From assembly GCA_031551255.1 (NCBI GenBank), contig JAVBNW010000053.1, positions 1 to 25,698 on the forward strand: DNA of 25,698 nucleotides. Direction: 5' to 3'. Below, one piece after another: positions 22,397-25,698 of the stretch. The position numbers and the translations under genes are program-made. The notes under the pieces were generated by a model, which saw only the letters and a program-made list of their open reading frames with translations, ran no database searches and was not told the origin of the DNA. Source of the DNA: JAVBNW01 sp031551255. GTDB lineage: Bacteria > Bacillota > Clostridia > Christensenellales > UBA1750. The first letter of the stretch is position 1, and each line of letters opens with the position of its first letter.

Positions 22397-22410
22397 CGAA
22401 CAGGCGTTCC
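22397..22410 (+). promoter_or_regulatory. LexA (DinR)-type SOS operator of uvrB
   Basis: CGAACAGGCGTTCC fits the Gram-positive LexA consensus CGAACRNRYGTTYC at every position. It overlaps the -35 region of the uvrB promoter, as expected for repression until DNA damage. Confidence 0.88.
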
Positions 22411-22435
22411 TAAAGCAACCGCGGCGTGGTATACT
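22407..22435 (+). promoter_or_regulatory. uvrB promoter
   Basis: A -10 TATACT (22430-22435) with TGG just before it lies 17 bases after a weak -35, TTCCTA (22407-22412). The LexA site overlaps the -35. Confidence 0.7.
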
Positions 22436-22454
22436 ACCGGCGGGGGGATGCTGC

Positions 22455-24461
22455 GTGGATCGATTCGTGCTCAAAAGCGATTATATGCCCAGGGGCGATC
22501 AGCCCGAGGCCATTCGCATGCTCGCTCAGGGCCTTCGCGACGGCCTTCGCGAGCAAATCTTGCTGGGCGTTACCGGCTCGGGCAAGACGTACACCATGGC
22601 CAACGTCATCGAGCAGGTGCAGCGCCCGACGCTGGTGATCGCGCATAATAAAACGCTCGCAGCGCAGCTATGCGCCGAGTTTAAAGAATTCTTCCCGGAT
22701 TCCGCGGTGGAGTACTTCGTTTCGTACTACGATTACTACCAGCCCGAGGCGTATATCGCTTCCTCCGACACCTACATCGAGAAGGACGCCTCCATCAACG
22801 ACGAAATCGATCGTCTGCGCCATAGCGCAACGGCGGCTTTAACCGAGCGGCGCGATGTGATCATCGTGGCGTCGGTATCGTGCATCTACTCGCTGGGCGA
22901 CCCCGAGGAATATGCGAACATCTCCATCTCGCTGCGCGAAGGGCAAAGGCGCGATAGGGACGACCTGATGCGCGCGCTGGTGGAGATACAATACGATCGC
23001 AACGATTTCGCTTTCGAGCGCGGAACATTCAGGGTGCGCGGCGACGTGGTGGAGATCATCCCCGCGGGGCTCGAGAAGACTGGGCTGCGCATCGAATTTT
23101 TTGGCGACGAGATCGACCGCATCTCGCAGATTAACGTCCTAACCGGAGAGGCTACCGCGCGCCTGAGCCACGCGATGATCTTTCCGGCCTCGCATTATGC
23201 GACCTCGCGCGACAAGCTCGACGCGGCTATCGCCACCATTGAAGAGGATTTGGACAAGCAGGTGAAACTGTTTCGTGAAGAGGAGCACCTGCTCGAGGCG
23301 CAAAGGCTCCTTCAGCGCACCAGCTACGATATCGAAATGATGCGCGAGGTGGGCTATTGCTCCGGCATTGAAAACTATTCGCGCTATTTCGACGGACGGG
23401 TGCCCGGCCAGGCTCCTTTTACGCTGATCGACTACTTTCCCGACGACTTTATCGTAATGATCGACGAGAGCCATGCGACGGTGCCGCAGGTGCGCGCGAT
23501 GTACGCGGGAGATTTTGCGCGAAAGTCATCCCTGGTGGAATATGGCTTTCGGCTACCCTCGGCGTTTGACAATAGGCCCCTTAAATTTCACGAATTCGAA
23601 GAAAAGCTGCGCCAGATCGTATATGTTTCCGCGACGCCCGGGCCGTACGAGCGCGAGCGCTCGTCGCAAACGGTGGAGCAGATCATCCGCCCCACCGGCC
23701 TGCTCGACCCGGAGATCATCGTCCGCCCTGCGCACGGGCAGGTGGATGATCTTTTTGGGGAGATCCGCGGCGTGGTGGAAAAGGGGCAGCGCGTGTTGGT
23801 GACGACGCTCACTAAGAAGATGGCCGAGAGCCTTACCGAGTATCTAAAACAGATGGAAGTGCGGGTGCGCTACCTGCACTCGGATGTCGAAACCCTGGAA
23901 CGCATGAAGATCATCAGAGACTTGCGGTTGGGTGAGTTCGACGTGCTCGTGGGCATCAACCTGCTAAGAGAAGGGCTCGACCTTCCCGAGGTGGCGATGG
24001 TCGCGATCCTGGATGCCGACAAGGAAGGCTTCCTGCGCTCGGAAACGTCGCTTATTCAAACCATCGGGCGCGCGGCCCGCAACGTGGACGGTAGGGTGAT
24101 CATGTACGCGGATGCGCTGACCGATTCGATGATGAGGGCGATCAACGAAACAAACCGCCGCCGCACCATTCAAATGGAGTACAACCGCGAGCATGGCATT
24201 GCACCCGAAACCGTGCGTAAGGCGGTGGCCGACCTTCTGGTGGTTACGCGCGAGGCGGAGCGCGATGCCGCGGGCGCAGGCATGGACGACGAAGAAAAGC
24301 GGCTCGTCGCCCAACGCCTTGAGGAAGAGATGATCGCCGCCGCGTCGGATTTGGATTTTGAGCGCGCGGCCAAGTTGCGCGATCAGATCTTTGCGCTGCG
24401 CGGAGAAAAGGTTTCCAAGCAGGAAGAGCAGCCAAAGCGCAGGATGCGCAGGAGAAGATAG
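22455..24461 (+). CDS. uvrB: excinuclease ABC subunit B (UvrB)
   Basis: The 668-residue UvrB verifies damage in nucleotide excision repair, taking DNA from UvrA and recruiting UvrC. Walker A is GVTGSGKT (38-45). The beta-hairpin tip YYDYYQPEAY, helicase motif II DESHAT and motif VI QTIGRAARN are visible, and the C-terminal UVR motif that binds UvrC is near 625-660 (EEEMIAAASDLDFERAAKLRDQIFALR). It starts at a GTG with GGGGGG 7 bases upstream, right after a LexA-controlled promoter. Two small genes separate it from uvrA, which is often adjacent in Firmicutes. Confidence 0.98.
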   Translation: MDRFVLKSDYMPRGDQPEAIRMLAQGLRDGLREQILLGVTGSGKTYTMANVIEQVQRPTLVIAHNKTLAAQLCAEFKEFFPDSAVEYFVSYYDYYQPEAYIASSDTYIEKDASINDEIDRLRHSATAALTERRDVIIVASVSCIYSLGDPEEYANISISLREGQRRDRDDLMRALVEIQYDRNDFAFERGTFRVRGDVVEIIPAGLEKTGLRIEFFGDEIDRISQINVLTGEATARLSHAMIFPASHYATSRDKLDAAIATIEEDLDKQVKLFREEEHLLEAQRLLQRTSYDIEMMREVGYCSGIENYSRYFDGRVPGQAPFTLIDYFPDDFIVMIDESHATVPQVRAMYAGDFARKSSLVEYGFRLPSAFDNRPLKFHEFEEKLRQIVYVSATPGPYERERSSQTVEQIIRPTGLLDPEIIVRPAHGQVDDLFGEIRGVVEKGQRVLVTTLTKKMAESLTEYLKQMEVRVRYLHSDVETLERMKIIRDLRLGEFDVLVGINLLREGLDLPEVAMVAILDADKEGFLRSETSLIQTIGRAARNVDGRVIMYADALTDSMMRAINETNRRRTIQMEYNREHGIAPETVRKAVADLLVVTREAERDAAGAGMDDEEKRLVAQRLEEEMIAAASDLDFERAAKLRDQIFALRGEKVSKQEEQPKRRMRRRR

Positions 24462-24464
24462 CGC

Positions 24465-24483
24465 CGGGCGGTTGGACCGCCCG
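24465..24483 (+). other. hairpin between uvrB and the VOC gene
   Basis: CGGGCGGT pairs perfectly with ACCGCCCG around TGG. There is no T run, so it is more likely an mRNA-stabilising or processing structure than a terminator. Confidence 0.5.
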
Positions 24484-24507
24484 TGCAAAAGAGGGGAGGA
24501 AAGCCAT

Positions 24508-24927
24508 ATGATTAAGGGGATCGCACACGCCGCCTACCACGTATCCGATATGCAAAAAGCCGTGGATTTCTATTGCAACAAGCTGGGGTTGAAGGAGGCT
24601 TTCAACACCAAGGACGAACAGGGCGTCATCAGAATGCAGTATATCAGCATCCCCGGCACCATGCAGTTTATCGAGCTCTTCCCCCAAAAACCGGACACCA
24701 AGCCCAGCGAAGGCACGTACTACTCCCACCTGTGCCTGGAAGTGGACGACGCGGTGAAAACCTGCGCCGAGCTCGAGGCCAAGGGCGTGGAGATGTTCAT
24801 ACCGATCAAGCAGGGCGGGGATGGCAACTGGCAGTTCTGGACGAGAGATCCGGACGGCAACCGCATCGAGTTTATGCAGATATCCTCCGATTCGATGCAG
24901 GTCAAGGCGATCAGGAGCATCCTATAG
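24508..24927 (+). CDS. VOC-superfamily lyase/dioxygenase-like protein
   Basis: The protein is 139 residues. Its start, IKGIAHAAYHVSDMQKAVDFYCNKLGL, is the glyoxalase I first module with the metal His in AAYHV, and it ends FWTRDPDGNRIEFMQI, where the Glu of IEF is the usual second metal ligand. It is therefore closer to lactoylglutathione-lyase-type enzymes than the other two VOC proteins in this window; the true substrate is unknown. GGGAGG lies 8 bases before the ATG. It is followed after one base by the TfoX-domain gene and is probably cotranscribed with uvrB. Confidence 0.9.
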   Translation: MIKGIAHAAYHVSDMQKAVDFYCNKLGLKEAFNTKDEQGVIRMQYISIPGTMQFIELFPQKPDTKPSEGTYYSHLCLEVDDAVKTCAELEAKGVEMFIPIKQGGDGNWQFWTRDPDGNRIEFMQISSDSMQVKAIRSIL

Positions 24928-24928
24928 C

Positions 24929-25186
24929 ATGGAGGCCGGGCTTTGCTCGCTGCCCAACATCGGAGCCGTCCTCGCATCCGAGCTGGAGGCGGCCGGCATC
25001 AAAACGCCCGAGCAACTTCGCAAGGTAGGTAGCAAGCAGGCATGCGCGCGGCTTAGAGAAAGTGGCGCCCACGTATGCCTGAGCAAGCTGTATGCGCTGG
25101 AAGGGGCGGTGCGCGGCGTGCGCTGGCATGTGCTGGCTGCGGAGCTGAAGGCGGACCTTGCGCAATTCTTAGACAACCAACCGTAA
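24929..25186 (+). CDS. TfoX C-terminal domain protein
   Basis: This small 85-residue protein consists of just the TfoX C-terminal domain: LPNIGAVLASELEAAGIKTPEQLRKVGSKQACARL, a helix-hairpin-helix-like unit, then CLSKLYALEGAVRGVRWHVL. In Proteobacteria the domain is the second half of the competence regulator TfoX/Sxy, but stand-alone copies are common in other bacteria and have no settled role. AGGAG lies 11 bases before the ATG, which is one base past the VOC stop. A terminator follows. Confidence 0.88.
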   Translation: MEAGLCSLPNIGAVLASELEAAGIKTPEQLRKVGSKQACARLRESGAHVCLSKLYALEGAVRGVRWHVLAAELKADLAQFLDNQP

Positions 25187-25193
25187 AAGTGGG

Positions 25194-25242
25194 AAGCGCC
25201 GGGCGGATGACGCCGGTTTCCGGCGCGCTGTCCGGCGCTTTT
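25194..25242 (+). terminator. terminator before uvrA
   Basis: AAGCGCCGG (25194-25202) pairs with CCGGCGCTT (25232-25240), followed by TT. A competing inner hairpin CGCCGG/CCGGCG lies at 25211-25225. The T run is short, so some read-through to uvrA is likely. Confidence 0.6.
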
Positions 25243-25286
25243 ACGACCTTCCAACCCCGACAATAAATAGAATGGGAGCAACGAGC

Positions 25287-25698
25287 TTGAACGATGCGAT
25301 TGTCATCCACGGCGCGCGGGAGCACAACCTTAAGAATGTGTCGCTGTCGCTGCCGCGCGGAAAGTTTGTGGTGCTGACCGGCATTTCCGGCAGCGGAAAG
25401 TCGTCCCTGGCGTTTGATACCATCTATGCCGAGGGGCAGCGGCGTTATGTCGAATCCCTATCCTCCTATGCGCGCCAGTTTCTTGGGCAGATGGACAAGC
25501 CCGACGTCGACTCGATCGAAGGGCTGTCTCCCGCTATTTCCATCGATCAAAAAACCACCAGCCGCAACCCGCGCTCCACGGTGGGCACGGTTACGGAAAT
25601 CCACGACTACCTGCGCCTTTTGTACGCGCGCATCGGCATACCCCATTGCCCCGAGTGCGGCAAGGAGATCCGTCAGCAAACGGTCGACCAGATGGTGG
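25287..25698 (+). CDS. uvrA: excinuclease ABC subunit A (UvrA), N-terminal part
   Basis: This frame stays open to the window edge and gives the first 137 residues of UvrA, the damage-recognition ATPase of nucleotide excision repair. It begins NDAIVIHGAREHNLKNVSLSLPRGKFVVLTG, with Walker A GISGSGKSS, then YAEGQRRYVESLSSYARQFLGQMDKPDVDSIEGLSPAISIDQK, all highly typical. The first zinc-module cysteines appear in HCPECG. I choose the TTG at 25287, with GGGAG 8 bases upstream; no ATG in frame fits the family start. I see no LexA site directly before it. Confidence 0.97.
   Translation, partial: MNDAIVIHGAREHNLKNVSLSLPRGKFVVLTGISGSGKSSLAFDTIYAEGQRRYVESLSSYARQFLGQMDKPDVDSIEGLSPAISIDQKTTSRNPRSTVGTVTEIHDYLRLLYARIGIPHCPECGKEIRQQTVDQMV

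Overview
The window looks like chromosome of a spore-forming, high-GC member of the Firmicutes, most likely Clostridia (a gut-type lineage is a guess). The support is the order spoIIQ-like peptidase, spoIIID, mbl, plus lon-ysxC, murA and uvrB...uvrA. Shine-Dalgarno sites are strong, and GTG and TTG starts are common. I see no rRNA, tRNA, CRISPR array or transposase gene.

Layout. Positions 1-970 hold a leftward pair: a secreted protein and a two-helix membrane peptide. Positions 1094-2054 are a foreign-looking island: an AT-rich GNAT acetyltransferase gene between long imperfect inverted repeats that each carry a hairpin. Positions 2087-7300 form a leftward cluster: a promoter, a 22-codon leader peptide, a terminator hairpin, two half-transporter genes of a heterodimeric ABC exporter, a SAM-dependent methyltransferase and a VOC-fold protein. 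The leader arrangement resembles ribosome-controlled attenuation of drug-exporter genes.

Positions 7418-11446 run rightward: the SpoIIQ-like LytM protein and its terminator, an 800-base gene-free stretch with two near-identical 112-bp structured repeats, spoIIID, mbl, a divergent LytR-CpsA-Psr (LCP) protein and a strong terminator. Next come a palindromic element (11488-11650), a leftward lipoprotein and a leftward membrane-anchored protein, and then a rightward nucleotidyltransferase.

Positions 14414-18376 are a tightly packed rightward run: lon, ysxC (ATGA overlap), a VOC protein (ATGA overlap) and a P-loop kinase-like protein. A beta-propeller-like lipoprotein broken by one frameshift follows (18395-19461), then a leftward membrane protein. 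An AT-rich gene-free stretch bounded by outward-facing terminators (20006-20435) precedes murA.

The right end carries a cytidine-deaminase-like gene with its own strong promoter, uvrB under a LexA-type operator, a VOC protein, a TfoX C-terminal-domain protein and the start of uvrA, which runs off the window.

The least ordinary parts are the leader-peptide/attenuator of the exporter cluster, the inverted-repeat GNAT cassette, the structured repeats at 8149-8614 and 11488-11650, and the terminator-bounded region before murA.
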